Positions 1 through 12,722 of a DNA stretch of 40,000 nucleotides are shown one piece after another. The stretch is from Neocallimastix lanati (nom. inval.) (taxonomy: Eukaryota > Neocallimastigomycota > Neocallimastigomycetes > Neocallimastigales > Neocallimastigaceae). The position numbers and the translations under genes were made by a program. The notes beneath the pieces are model-generated. The model was given only the letters and a program-made list of their open reading frames with translations, had not been told where the DNA came from and did not search any database. The stretch is taken from contig JACVTC010000041.1 in assembly GCA_016946835.1 (NCBI GenBank), forward strand, positions 1,230,001-1,270,000, written 5' to 3'. Every line of letters starts with the position of its first letter. Within the stretch, counting starts at the first letter, position 1.

Positions 1-469
1 AAGAATGTATAAGAAACTTTATAATTTTCGAATGTGAACAGATTCGTCACCAAGAGGAAGAATTAAATTTTGATAGAAATTTTATTAATGTTGAAATGAC
101 CAAGTTGTCTCTTCCATAAGTTTATTTTTTTTTTTTTTTCAGATTTTGATAGAGTAGAAAGGTGCATAAGAAATATTGGCTATTAGAATTTTCTTCATAA
201 AAAAATTTTTTTCTCTTCTCTTGGGATTTTATTTATTATTTTTTTATGTTGCATCGACACTCATGTATGGTATGACTAAAAATTTCACAAATGTAGCAGA
301 ATTTTTTTTTTTTTTCACAGTTTTTAATATGAACTTTACGTACTTTTTCATTATTCTCTGGATATTTGAAGTAGTTTTCGAGTGCTAATTTTTCTACAGC
401 TGTAGTTACCCTGAATTCCCAAATTTGGAAATTTTTTCCATTGAAAGGTTTAATATTTTCTTGAGACAT
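1..469 (-). pseudogene. Ty1/copia retrotransposon relic (gag plus pre-integrase piece)
   Basis: Reading on the minus strand from 469, an open frame begins MSQENIKPFNGKNFQIWEF, the usual start of copia-type gag (F-x-G-x-N-F-x-x-W). It continues to a CCHC zinc knuckle, CYICEIFSHTIHEC (C-X2-C-X4-H-X4-C), and stops at 236. Further along the same strand, around 60-110, lies LWKRQLGHFNINKIS, matching the GAG pre-integrase signature LWHRRLGH. The normal spacing between these domains is about 200 residues and includes protease; here it is about 130 bp, so the centre is deleted. A T-run at 301-315 encodes the lysines just before the zinc knuckle. Stops and frame breaks show it is dead. The rest of pol would lie outside the window. 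The family assignment is firm; the precise boundaries are not. Confidence 0.75.
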
Positions 470-495
470 GCTGGTAGTTAGTTTGAAAGCTTAAA

Positions 496-509
496 ATGAC
501 ACTCTTATC
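496..509 (-). other. Degenerate primer-binding-site-like sequence of the copia relic
   Basis: On the minus strand this reads GATAAGAGTGTCAT. It differs by one deletion and one substitution from GATTAAGAGTCTCAT, found directly after the 5' LTR of the intact element at 18831-18845. It sits 27 bp upstream of the gag start, where a primer-binding site belongs. The LTR that should precede it (510 upward) is too decayed to delimit. Confidence 0.45.
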
Positions 510-690
510 TATAAAAGCTTAATTTAATTTATAAAATTTTATAAAATGGTAATTATTAGCTAACATGTATTTATATTTTTGTGGCTTTATTTTAGTGTAA
601 TATTTAATTGTTATATAACATATATTAATTTTATAATATATTAATTTTTTTTATTAATATTAAAGTAAATCTGGAATTATTTTTTACTGA

Positions 691-697
691 TAATAAA

Positions 698-753
<56 letters not shown>
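691..753. repeat. Palindromic AAT/ATT microsatellite
   Basis: About eight AAT units run directly into about ten ATT units, making a near-perfect inverted repeat of roughly 50 bp that could extrude as a hairpin or cruciform. Confidence 0.85.
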
Positions 754-754
<1 letters not shown>

Positions 755-758
755 AAGT

Positions 759-934
759 TATTAGAATATGTTAAATAGATAAGAAAAATATTATTCAAAC
801 GTATTGAAGCATATTGTAATATAAATTGTATAAGCCACAATGCAATAGGTTAAAAACATTTAATTTAGATTAAATTAGTCTTTTTCATAAAATATATTAA
901 TAACCATATAATTTATAAATTCATGTTCTTAACA
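759..934 (+). mobile_element. Decayed solo LTR of the 18.6-kb element family
   Basis: This block aligns along its length with the LTRs at 18635-18830 and 20447-20642. Shared stretches include TTAGAATATG, CATATTGTAATATAAAT, GTATAAGCCACAATG, CATAAAATATATTAATAA, AAATTCAT and the 3' end CTTAACA. It is heavily diverged and not followed by a primer-binding site or internal region, so it is best read as an old solo LTR. A short hairpin in its centre (858-875) corresponds to the hairpin in the intact LTRs. Confidence 0.75.
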
Positions 935-1682
935 AAAACAAAATTAATATAAATACATAAAAGATGCAATAATTATAATATTTAATTAAAAGAAATATAT
1001 AATTAAAAATAACTATTATTATAGTTTAGGTGGCCTATTTTAATCTATCCTATTTTATCTTAGTATTAACCTTAAATTAATAGCATCTGACCATAAAAAA
1101 AAGGAGGTATGATCCATATTTATATTAAAATCATTACATAAATTTAGAATGATTTATTTTTCTAAAAAATATTTTTTTCATTATAATTTTATTATTATTA
1201 TAAACTTTTTTTTCAACTGAACTAAACTTTTTATTATTTATTTATGCTTATTATGATTTAATATTTATTAGTATTTATTATTTAATTATTTATTATTTAT
1301 TACTTATTTTTCATTATTTATTATTTATTTATTTATTATTATTTATTATTTATTTATTATTATTTATTATTTATTTATTTATTATTATTTATTATTTATT
1401 TATTTATTATTACTTATTATTTATTTATTTATTATTACTTATTATTTATTTATTATTATTTATTTATTTATTATTATTTATTATTTATTTATTTATTATT
1501 ATTTATTATTTATTTATTATTATTTATTATTTATTTATTTATTATTATTTATTATTTATTTATTTATTATTATTTATATTTATTTATTTATTATTATTTA
1601 TTATTTATTTATTTATTATTACTTATTATTTATTTATTATTATTTATTTATTATTTATTTATTATTTATTTATTATTTATTT

Positions 1683-1718
<36 letters not shown>

Positions 1719-2447
1719 TTATTTATTTATTATTTATTTATTATTTATTTATTATTTATTTATTATTTATTTATTATTTATTTATTATTTATTATTATTT
1801 ATTATTTATTATTTATTTATTATTTATTTATTATTATTTATTATTTATTTATTATTTATTTATTATCTACTATTTATTTATAAAATAAAATTAGATATAA
1901 ATTATTTAGTATTATCTGTAAAAAATTAATATATAATTCATTATTATTTGTAAAAATTAATTTATTATCATTATTATTTATTACTTATATTATTTATTAT
2001 TTATATATTATATATTATTTATTAATTTATATTCTGTATTTAATATATATTATTTATTATATATAAAAATTTTTCAAGTTTGAATTCATAGTTTTTTCTT
2101 TTTTATTTAAACAAAGTATTTTTTAATATGCTATAATTTATTTTAATATAATTAAGAAGATATTTATTATATTGTATTAAATAAATAAATTATTTAAATA
2201 AAAATTATTTGTTTTTATAATATTGATATTGATTATTATATATTTTTATATAATTTTATAAATATTTAATATTCAAAAGATGTGGATAAATATATTTTAA
2301 TTAATTATTTTATGATATACTTTTTTGTTTAAAATTTTTATGTTAACCATCATAATAAAATATTTCCATTATTATTATTTATATATTATTAGCCTTTTAT
2401 ATATATATATATATATTTTAAATCATCCGTTCTTGTATGGATAAAAA

Positions 2448-2482
<35 letters not shown>

Positions 2483-5045
2483 TTTATTTATTTAAATTAA
2501 TATTTATTTATTCACTTTATGTATTTATTTATTCACTTTATTATTTGTCTTTATTAATTCATTTATTATCTTATTTATCAATAAAAATTTTTAAATACCT
2601 TTCTTTAGCTATAAATATATATATTTATTTAGTATTAATAATTAAAAAAATATTTACTATTTCCTTGATAAAAACAAAAAAAAAAAAAAAAAACGTTAAC
2701 TATTCTTCATCAAAAATAAACAAATAGTAAATAAATAAATAAATATAAAGATAATAAAATAAATAAATAAATAAGTTAAATGGTAATCTAAAATAGTAAT
2801 CTATAATAATAAAAATATATTCTGTAATAATTATATTATTAATATATTTTTTCTAAATTTGTACTATAGGATATCTAAAAGTTTCCATATAAAGATAAAA
2901 AATTAACATTAATTAATTAAATAATTAATTAGCAATATTTATTTATTTATTATTTTAAATAAAATGGAATTCATAATTATTTAAAATTAGTATATAGTAT
3001 ATATAGTATTAAATATAAATATAAATAAAGATTCACTGAAAGAAAGAGCCAAAATGCAATTCAAATTATTAATATAAATTAGATATATTTTTAAATTTTA
3101 ATATTAACACATTTCTAAGTTGAGATAATTATAAAAAAATAATTATTTTTTTTTTATTGCTTAGGAAATTTATTACAAAATAAGATGAATAAATATATAA
3201 ATATATATATATATACAAATATAAATTTTCTTTTTGATTTAAAATATTTTATATAAGCAATTTAGCAATTATTATTACGTATTTCTGTATATAAAAATCA
3301 AGATTTTATTATTTTTATTATTATTATTATTTTTTTTTTGTGTGTGTGTTTAATTTAATAACCATTTAAAATTGAATAGTAATTACTTAAAATAGGTTAA
3401 TTTATTTATTAATTATTCGTTATAATGGATTATGTATTATTTCTTTATTATTTATTTAAAGGGTACAAAAAATAAAATAAAATAAAATGAAACATAATTT
3501 ACATGAAGAATAGTATTAATAGGAATGCTGGAAATTGCGGTAATTTTACATCTATATATATGAATTTAAATAAATAAATAAAACATTTTTTTTATAATGT
3601 CAATTTTTAGTTTTATTTAATATTATTACATTTTTTTATAATATTATTTTTACAATTATTTTAATTAATTATTTATTTCTTGGTATTATATTTGTCGTTT
3701 GTTATTTGTTACATATTTTTTTATTCATTTTTCAATTATATCATTGATTTTTTATAAATTTTAGTATTTTATTATTATATATTTTTATTTATTTCGATTC
3801 TTGTAGAAAAATAGTTAAAGAATGCATAAATTTAGTAGAGGAGAGGGGTGAATTTTTTTGGTTTTTTTATTTATTTTCAACATATTAATAAATTAAATAA
3901 AAGATCAACATATATCATTATATTTGTAATATATACACAATTCAATAGAATAATATAAATAGTACGAAATATGTCATTTTATTCATCATACAGCTTTCCT
4001 TATATTTTAAAATTAGGAAAATAAAAATAATTATGATTAAACTATTTTATATATAATAAATACCCTAATGAATGTACTATTGAATCAATTGGTAAATATA
4101 TTAAAATATATTATTTATTATTATTATATATCTCATAATGAAATTAAATCATTAAATTTTATTTTATAAATTTTAAATTAATTGAATCTATTAAATATAA
4201 TAAAATCTAATATATTATTACACATATTAAGTTTAATGCTTTTCTTTCGTATATATAATTTTATTACCTATAAATATATAGGATTATATTATTTATATAA
4301 AAAAAAATATATATAATAAAATTGCTATATTCATAAAATTTCTCAAAATAATATTTTTTCATTATTAAAAAAATTCTTATTATTAAATTTAAATTTATAT
4401 TTTATATTTATATTTAAATTTATATTGATTTTTTGTATTTATATTTATGTAATATACAATATTCACTTATTATATATATAACTATCATAATACATTAAAT
4501 AAAATTTCTTTTTTTTTTTTTTAATTTTTAATTAATTAAATTATTTAAGAATTATTTATTATTAATTATTTAATATAATTAATAAAATAATCATAAATCA
4601 TCTTATATATATATAAAATCCTAATTATAAATTAAATTTTATTATAATATAAATAAAATCTATTTTCCTTATAACTAATATATTTTTTTTTCTTTTTTTT
4701 CTATTTTAAATTAATAATACCTTTATTTTCATAGTAAAAAATAAAGAACTCTTAAAATTTGTTGTTATTTTTTAAATATATATTAAAAGAGTTAAAAGTT
4801 GGAAGAACTTTTGAAAATTTAAGTAAATTTGTTAATAATTAAATAATTAAAAATTAAAGTTATATATTTATTTTTTAATATTTTTTTTTCTTTGAAAAGG
4901 TATATATAAGATTTTTAACAAATTATTTAAATGTATAAATAAAATCATTATTTTTGAAATTAATTGTTAATAATGATAAATATATTACTATTTTTTTAAT
5001 AAATAATTATATAATACTATTTAAAAAGTTTATAAATTAAATAAA
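935..5045. other. Gene-free AT-rich DNA
   Basis: I see no coding exon, RNA gene or element end here. It holds a TATT-type minisatellite (1231-1880), TA-dinucleotide tracts (about 2398-2418 and 2460-2482), poly(A) at 2677-2692 and many short poly(T) runs. Open frames in the interval are low-complexity products of A/T runs. The last few hundred bases presumably include the promoter of the gene starting at 5046. Confidence 0.7.
1231..1880. repeat. TATT/TTAT minisatellite (about 650 bp)
   Basis: Almost wholly built from TTAT, TTATT and TTATTTA words, with a loose higher-order period of about 25 bp (ATT-ATT-TATT-ATTT-ATTT) visible between 1330 and 1640. From 1650 on it simplifies to TATTTATT units. 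Confidence 0.85.
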
Positions 5046-7630
5046 ATGTCTGTTGCATCAGGAGCTTCATCTTCGAGAAAGTCAAAGGTAAATAAATAAA
5101 AGTATAATGGTATTTTTTTTTCTGATAAATACAAACTGGTTAAAATTTGAAAATGGTAAAAAAAAAAAAAAAAGAAAAAGAAAAAAAAAATAAAAAGAAA
5201 AAGGAATAGTAAAATATTAACGAATATGTTTACTTTATTATAATGTTCAAATTTAGAAAAAATAAACAAAAGAATATTTAAACTATTTTTTTTTTTTTTT
5301 TTTTTTATTTTCAATAAAAGTAAATAAATATAAACAATTAAAGTATATAAGGGAATAAATAATAATAAAATTTGAAGTAAATAAAAGAAAATATAAATTA
5401 AATTTAGAATTTTACTTTTCATAAATTATATAAATATTTTATTTATATAAAATTTAAAAAAAGGAAGAATAATATATATATATATAATATTAATAAAAAT
5501 AAACAAATGGATATAATTAAAAATAAAATAATAACTTGTTTAACAAAATATTCAATGTAAAGGAACATTGAAAAAAATAAATAATATATATATAATATAT
5601 TTGAATAAATAATTTCAAATATAATTATCGATGTTTTGAATGTTATAGTTTTTTTTTTTTTTTTTTTTCTTTTATTATTTTATTTTTATTATTTTTATTA
5701 AATTAATAAAAATAATAATTTAAAATTATTAATAAAATATAAATATTTCAAATTTATTTAATCTATTAATTTTTTTCATTATTTTAAATAATAAAAATTT
5801 TGAAAAAAATAATAGAAAAGATATTCAGTCCCAATTTTCATTGCTCCAGATCCAAGAGAACTTATGGAGGCTCCAGCGAGTAATGATGTTAATAAAGTAA
5901 AACGTCAAATGGGTATGGTTTATAAGATTTGGACTGATACTCATAAGGCTTTATGTGAAGCTACTTCTCAAGCTGTTACTGTTTCATCAGAAACCACAAC
6001 TCTTAAAGCTGTTATTTCATTTATTTTAATGAAAAAATTCTTCCTTGAAGTTGGTAAGAAGTTACCACCAATGGCAATTATGGATAACTGGAAGGTTAAT
6101 GATATTGTTACATTTGTTAATCGTGCTAATGGTACTGGTAGATTTTTAGATAAATTAGACTTTGATGATACTGAACAAATGGGTTTAATTCTTGTATCTC
6201 TTCGTTACAGTACTGAACCCTATATTTTAGCAGGTGCTGCTTGGGAATTAGCAAATCATGATATTGAATTAGCTGTAAAACTTCTTTGTCCATCTCTTTA
6301 CTCATTAAAGAATAGAGATTATGATTTCCTGGGCCAAGAAGTTGCCAATTTACGTATTTATTGGCAAGGCGAATGTACTGCTGAAGATGATGATGATCTA
6401 AAAATAGCTAAACTTTTTGAAGTTGGTGCTAAATGTGATGAACAATGCATGAAATTATGGGATATTCTTTATAATAGACTTGAACATTCATTAAATCCAG
6501 TTGGTGTTCCACAATTTGTTAATTTGCTTGGTGGTTATTCCTTAAATGGTACCTGGCATTACACCGAATTAGCAGAATTTATTAACAAAAAATTAACTTT
6601 AGAATGGATGGATAGACGTTACGGTGATGCTGGTAGATTAGTTTCTTTAATATGGGATCGTGTTTACAATTTAATTGTTGAAGAAGAAGATAATACTGAA
6701 GAAAAGAAGGAAGAAAAATTAGATAATATGAGGGAATTCTTAGATATGATTACTCAAATTGATGATGATTACAGAGCTAACCAAATTTTCCTTCATATGA
6801 ACTTACCAGAATTCGCTACTACTGATATTACTGCTAATATGATTGAAGAAGATCCAGTTATTAATCAGTTCTTTAAATATACTAGCTGTCGTGAATACCC
6901 ATTATTCTATACCAAACATGCTTTTGACCTAACCAGAAACCATATGACAAAAACATTAGATATCATGGCTTGGTGGAAAGAATATCGTAATCCATTTACT
7001 ATTTCTGCCAATCAAATTTGGGATTGCATTTTCAATGATAAAGAAACTGATGAAGATTGTTTATATCCAAACTATGGTAACTTTGATGACTTTGATAAGG
7101 TAGCTCGTGAATTAATTAAGAACAATTCTTTCAGAAAGGGCGTTGATTTAAATAAGGCAGAAATAGAATTCTTAAATGTCTTCTCTGATTTAGCATCTGG
7201 TAAGAATCCAACTCAAAATCATCAAGTTAATTCTAGATACAATTCTTTACCACATTCTGAAAAGGATTATGCTAGATCACAATCAGGAAAATCAGGAAGA
7301 TCAGGAAGATCTGGTAATAGAAATATTGATATTCCAGATAATAATACTATTTCAAGTGATTCCACTCAAGAAATGATTATCCGTAAGAGCAAATCACCAG
7401 CAGAATTAAAGAAAAGTCAAAAGAAACATAAGGCTACTCGTAGATCTTCTAAGATGGAAAAGAAGACCTCAAAGGATAATTTACGTAAACAAGGTCGTAC
7501 TTTTTCAACTAATAATTATAAGAATGATAAGTTAAAGACTATTGAAGATGGTGATGTTGATGATATAACAAATTCTATTGATGATGTTAATATTAATGAA
7601 GATAGTGTAGCTGCTGATGTTTTAAATTAG
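5046..7630 (+). CDS. Conserved-looking protein of unknown function
   Basis: The body is one long exon with an uninterrupted frame to TAG at 7628-7630. The in-frame ATG at 5864 gives 588 residues, but frame upstream of it reads YSVPIFIAPDPREL back to a splice acceptor (AG at 5819-5820 or 5827-5828), so 5864 is probably internal. A likely first exon, 5046-5087, encodes MSVASGASSSRKSK and ends at a GTAAAT donor. Its phase does not match either acceptor directly, so a small middle exon or another donor is needed. No domain is recognised. Counting from the 5864 ATG: a mixed, probably helical body to about residue 440; acidic patches near 172-178 and 273-284; then a Ser/Lys/Arg-rich tail with SGKSGRSGRSG and many KK/RK pairs. 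No signal peptide or membrane segment. Codon use is less extreme than in neighbouring genes (many GGT, GCT and CGT codons), suggesting good expression. Confidence 0.85.
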
Positions 7631-7744
7631 ATTAAAATAATCATTTAATTAAATAAGTAAAATATATTAAAAATATCACAATAGATAGATTGAATAAATA
7701 ATATATATATATATTCATTTGAAAATAAAAAATAATAATTTAAC

Positions 7745-7775
<31 letters not shown>

Positions 7776-7885
7776 AAATAAATAAATAAATAAAAAATAA
7801 TAAAGTATGTAAATTTATATAATATACATATATGTTTTTTTTTTTTTTTTTTTCTTTGTTTATTTTTTTTATTTTTTTAATTTAG

Positions 7886-7921
<36 letters not shown>

Positions 7922-8641
7922 TTATTTTGTTATTCAATATAAATTATAATTTCATTTATTTCTATTTTACAAATAATTTATTATTTTTAATTTATCAAAA
8001 AAAGCTGTAAAAAAAAGCATTTTTAAATATTATTCATTCAATAGTAAAGAATAATCAAAAACATCTGTACATAAAATTATCTTAAAATATATATATATAA
8101 TAATTTTAGTAAAAACATATTAAAATTATTTATTTTTTTTATTAATGTAATACAACAAAATAAAATAAAACAAAACAAAAATTAAAAAATAAAAAAAAAA
8201 AAAAAATTTAAAAAAAAATTTTTTTATTTTTAAACTTTATTTTGAAGAATTATCTTTTTTATACTTTATTTTTAATTATAAATTAATATGATTTTTTTCT
8301 ATTATAACCTTTATTATGAAATTAAGCTATATCTTTTTTAAAATATAAAATTTATATATATTATATTTTATTTTAATATTAATTTTCGATAGTGAACAAA
8401 ATAAAAATCATATTTTTTATTTATTACATATAAATTTTTTATTATATACAATAATCAATAATTATTATTATTATTATTATTGTAAGTTATTTTTAAATAT
8501 GTATATAAATATATAGATCTGTAGAAAAAAGTAATAATTTATATAAATGATTAATGATAAAATCTTAATATAAAAAAAATAAATAATAATAATTTATTTA
8601 TTTAATAATAATAATTAATAAGATATATTTTTCAATTTTAT

Positions 8642-8686
<45 letters not shown>

Positions 8687-8878
8687 ATCTTGAAGAACAA
8701 ATTAAATTAAATTAATTTTTTTTCTATTATTCAGTATTTGTAATATATTATTAAATAAAATGTACATATATCATTGGCAAATAATATTGAAAAAAAAAAT
8801 TTTTTTTAATTTTAATATTTTAAAAATATTTTAAAATTAGTGAAATTCAATTAACATATAATATATATATTTTAAAAT
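7631..8878. other. Intergenic AT-rich DNA with homopolymers
   Basis: No gene seen. Contains poly(A) near 7745-7773, poly(T) near 7834-7854, an ATT run at 7889-7921 and a 43-nt poly(T) at 8643-8685. These separate the upstream gene's 3' end from the start at 8879. Confidence 0.7.
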
Positions 8879-10169
8879 ATGATAATGGAACAAAATAAAA
8901 ACACATTTTTATTATTTAATGTACCTCAAGGGTTTGAACATGTTGCATTAGAAGAAATTTTTGAAAAAATTCCAGAATTAAAATCCCTAGAATATATTAT
9001 ACCCCCTCTTTATGGTTTAATTTATATTAAACAATGTCAAAAATTAACTGCTAAAATGATAATTCAATTTAAAAATTTACAAAGTGTTGATAATATTTTT
9101 GTAGGAGTAGCGGAATATGATGTAGATTTAAGTGAACGTAATAAACTTCCAAAAGAAGAAAAATATAAATTTATTGAAGATGCTTTATATGGAGGTGATT
9201 GGCATCATGCCTTAAATGTTTGGCATTATTGCACTGAAAATCATATTAATAGTTTAACATATGAAGATTTTAATAATAAATCTATTGATAAAAATGATAA
9301 AGATTATCATGAGCAGAAAAAAGTAAAAATTAATAGTAGTGATAATAGTAGAATTGAAAATAATATTACAAATAATAATACATTACAAAATAATAACAAT
9401 GAAAATTTAAATTTAAATGATTTTATACCAAAAATTTTAGAAAGTCAAAATCAAAATCTATTGGATATTGAAAAAAATAATTATTTTAAAACTAATCTTG
9501 AAAATTCGGATAAACGTGAAATTACTTTTCGCGGTACTTTCTTAAAATATGATTATAAATCAAAAGAAATTAGAACTCAACAGTTGGCTTCTTTCATTGG
9601 TGATGCCACATTTAAAAAGTATATGGAAGAAAATGGTAAGAAACTTTTTAAAGGTAATTTAAAAGTAAATCTCAAGCAATGGGATCTTGAAATATGGGGT
9701 GCATTTATAAAACAAAAAAATTGGTCTATCGGTGAAAAAGATAAGCATAATAATATTGCTGGAGTTCAAGAACTAAGTGGTGAGCCTTTAAAAGAAGATA
9801 ATGAAAAAAAAGATACTACAAATTGTAGTGTGAATACTAGTACTTATGATAAATATAAAATTTTATATGGTATAACTCTTCCATTAAATAATTATGTTAA
9901 TAATGATAAATCAATTAATCATAGAAATCGTTGTAAATTTGGTAGAACATCTTTAAGACCTACTGTTGGTAAGTTTATTTATTAATTTTAAAGATATATT
10001 TATTAATTTATTATTATCATAATTATTGCTATTGCTATTATAATATATATACCTTTTACTATTATAATAATTTAAATAAATAAAATTATCATAATTAAAT
10101 TATTAATTTTTTAATTATCTAATTAATTTCTATATCAATATCATCAATATCAATATCAATATCAATATA

Positions 10170-10240
<71 letters not shown>

Positions 10241-11107
10241 CTTTAATAAGCTTATTGCATATCAAGATTTTCAAATATTAAACCTGGAATGGTTGTAGTA
10301 GATCCATGCTGTGGTGTAAATATTTAAATATAAAATAATAAAATAATATATGGAATTAAAAGAATTAGCGCTATAACACTATATTTAATTATAGAAGATA
10401 ATAAATACTTATGTTATTATAATATATATTATTGCTTTATTTATTTATTTTAAACTTAAAAAGGTCGGTACTATTCCTATTGAAGCTTCATGTATATGTC
10501 CAACAGCTATGTATTATGGTGGTGATATCGATCAAGATGAAATTAATGATTGTGCTCTTGAAAATATAAAATATATGACAAAATTAACCGGTAAAAGGCC
10601 ACCAATTGATATATTTATTTGGAATTGTAAAAAAATTCCATTTGGTGATAATTCTATAGATAGAATTGTAACAGGTAATAAAAAATTAATATAAATATAA
10701 ATATAAATTATAATTAAACATAATTATCATATGTAGAATAACTAACAATCTTTTTTAAATTATTATTTAAAATTTTATTTATCTTTATATAATTTTTTAT
10801 TAAATTAAAATTAAAATTAAAATTATTATTATTATTGCTGTTATAATAATAAAAATTTATAATAAAAGATTTACCATGGGGTTTCCGTGAACTTAGTTAT
10901 GTTGAAAATAGAAGATTATATCCACCTCTTTTCCGTGAACTTATGCGTGTTATAAAACCAGATGGTTTAATTGTTTTAATGACTTCTCAAAGAAAATTAG
11001 TAAGACAAATTTTAGCATATGCCTGGTGTAAATTAGATTTACTTTATTTCACCGAAGTTGTCGTTGGATATACCGTTGGTCTTTATGTTTTTAAAAAGAG
11101 TGTATAA
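8879..11107 (+). CDS. THUMP-domain tRNA (guanine-N2)-methyltransferase, THUMPD3/Trm14-like
   Basis: Exons 8879-9968, 10251-10315, 10464-10674 and 10869-11107 join in phase to about 534 aa. ATG 8879 is used; the second Met at 8885 is equally possible. The N-terminal half holds a THUMP region (about residues 210-290) with an Asn-rich insert before it. The C-terminal half is a Rossmann-fold methyltransferase. RCKFGRTSLRPTVAY leads into the SAM-binding motif VVVDPCCGVGTIPIEAS (near 378-394), an acidic GGDIDQDE strand, and the catalytic DLPWG (near 456-460). Splicing restores TSLRPTVA across intron 1 and TDLPWG across intron 3, which supports the model. The family makes m2G in the tRNA acceptor stem, with TRMT112 as partner. 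DLPWG and TSLRPT argue for the THUMPD2/3 branch rather than Trm11, whose motif is DPPYG. The usual DPMCG is DPCCG here. Confidence 0.88.
10138..10240. repeat. ATCAAT and ATT microsatellites in intron 1 of the THUMP gene
   Basis: About five ATCAAT hexamers (10138-10167) followed by about 23 ATT units, ending 10 bp before the splice acceptor. Confidence 0.9.
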
Positions 11108-11240
11108 TTTTAATGGATTATGGTCAATTTTTTTTTTCCAGCAATAAAAAAATAGTTTTCTTCAGTAAATTAATTTTACAGTAATGTATTAATAGAAAAA
11201 TTAGTATATTATTCCTAATTATAATATTAATAATTATAAT

Positions 11241-11279
<39 letters not shown>

Positions 11280-11560
11280 TACCCAAAATAAAAATAAAAT
11301 AAAATAGATATGATAATATATATTAATTTTAAATTATTTTTAAAATAAAAGTTTAATTTTAAGCAATAATATAAGAATAATTTTATACATAGTAGATTTT
11401 TTATAAATTTATATAACAAATTAGAGAAAAATAATAATAATAGAATAAAAAAATAGAATAAATAATATAAATAATAATATAGAAAAAAATTTAAAATAAA
11501 ATTTAAAGAGAAAATATTAAATCATTTGAAAAATATAATATATATGAGTATATCAAATTA
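11108..11560. other. Intergenic AT-rich DNA
   Basis: No feature beyond an AAT microsatellite at about 11244-11279 and scattered short repeats; contains the 3' end of the THUMP-domain gene. Confidence 0.6.
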
Positions 11561-11578
11561 TATTAACAATTTTCTCTT

Positions 11579-11620
<42 letters not shown>

Positions 11621-11705
11621 GATTGGACAAATTAAATGTGGATTCAAATTTGATGTGAAACCTTTTGTAAAAAGCAAATTAGTATCAGAAGATTTGCCCA
11701 ATCTA
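11561..11705 (+). pseudogene. LINE C-terminal fragment with internal poly(T)
   Basis: TATTAACAATTTTCTCTTA (11561-11579), a poly(T) of about 37, then a frame reading CGFKFDVKPFVKSKLVSEDL (to about 11700). The same arrangement, with the same flank, poly(T) and GFKFDDKP, occurs at 21837-21910 inside a longer LINE relic. It is therefore a second, shorter copy of that family. The frame then collapses into another T-run. Confidence 0.6.
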
Positions 11706-11906
11706 AAAATACATATAATTTTTCTTTTTCTTTTTTTTTTTTTTTTTTTTTTTTTATTATTATTATTTTCATGTTAAAGTAATTTTAATAATAAAATAGA
11801 AATAAAAATAGAAATAGAAATAGAAATGAATAAATATATAAAATCATATATGTATATATTTATTTTATATAAAAGAAAAATATTATGTATATTTATTTAT
11901 TTGATT

Positions 11907-11947
<41 letters not shown>

Positions 11948-12722
11948 GTGTATGATATATAATATAAACTTCTTATTTTTATTAAAAATTTTTTTATTTA
12001 ATAATCTCTCAATTTTACCATAAATGAATTAATAAATAATTTGTTTATTAAATTTAAAATTAAAATTATAATTTTAAAGATAATATATAAGAATTGTAAT
12101 TTATAAAAAATTAATATAAATTATTTTATTTAATATTTATTTATATTTATTTATTTATATATATTAATATTTTTTATACAAAATGATATTTTAATAAAAA
12201 ATAAAAAATAAAAATAAAAAAAAAAAATAGAGAAGCTAGCTTCAAATAAAAGTAATTTAAAATTTAAAATCTATTTTATATTTATATATATATAAATATA
12301 TATATATTTTTTTTAAAAAAAAAAAAAAGAAAATCAAAAAAAAAAAAAAAAATTTAAAATAAATTTTATTGAGATTAAAAACAAGAAATAAATGATAAAA
12401 TAAAAACAAATTCTAATTTAATATTTGACATCTTAATTTAATATTGGAATAATAAATAATAATAACTAATAAAATTATATAATATTGGAATAACAAATAA
12501 TAATAACCATAATTATTTTAGCTTTTGAAAAAATAAAAAACAAAATAAATAAATTATATTTTTTAAACTATAAAAAAAAAAGTATAAAAAAATAAAAATA
12601 ATAGGAAAGAAAAAAAAAAAAAAAAAAAAAAAAATACATATATATATATATAAGATAAATAATAAGTTAAATAATAATAATAAATAAATTTTTTTAATAT
12701 TCATATTAATAAGATAACGAAA
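11706..12722. other. Intergenic AT-rich DNA
   Basis: No gene. Poly(T) at 11734-11755, poly(A) at 11911-11942, A-runs at 12315-12350 and 12609-12633. Probably includes the promoter of the HECT ligase gene at its right end. Confidence 0.65.

Noticed and set aside
5030-5422. Minus-strand 130-aa open frame
   Set aside because: Built from poly(A) runs (poly-Phe/Lys) in the intron of the + strand gene, and overlaps its first exon.
8879-11107. Trm11 (m2G10) identity for the THUMP methyltransferase
   Set aside because: Trm11 has a DPPYG-type catalytic motif; this protein has DLPWG and TSLRPT, as in THUMPD2/3.
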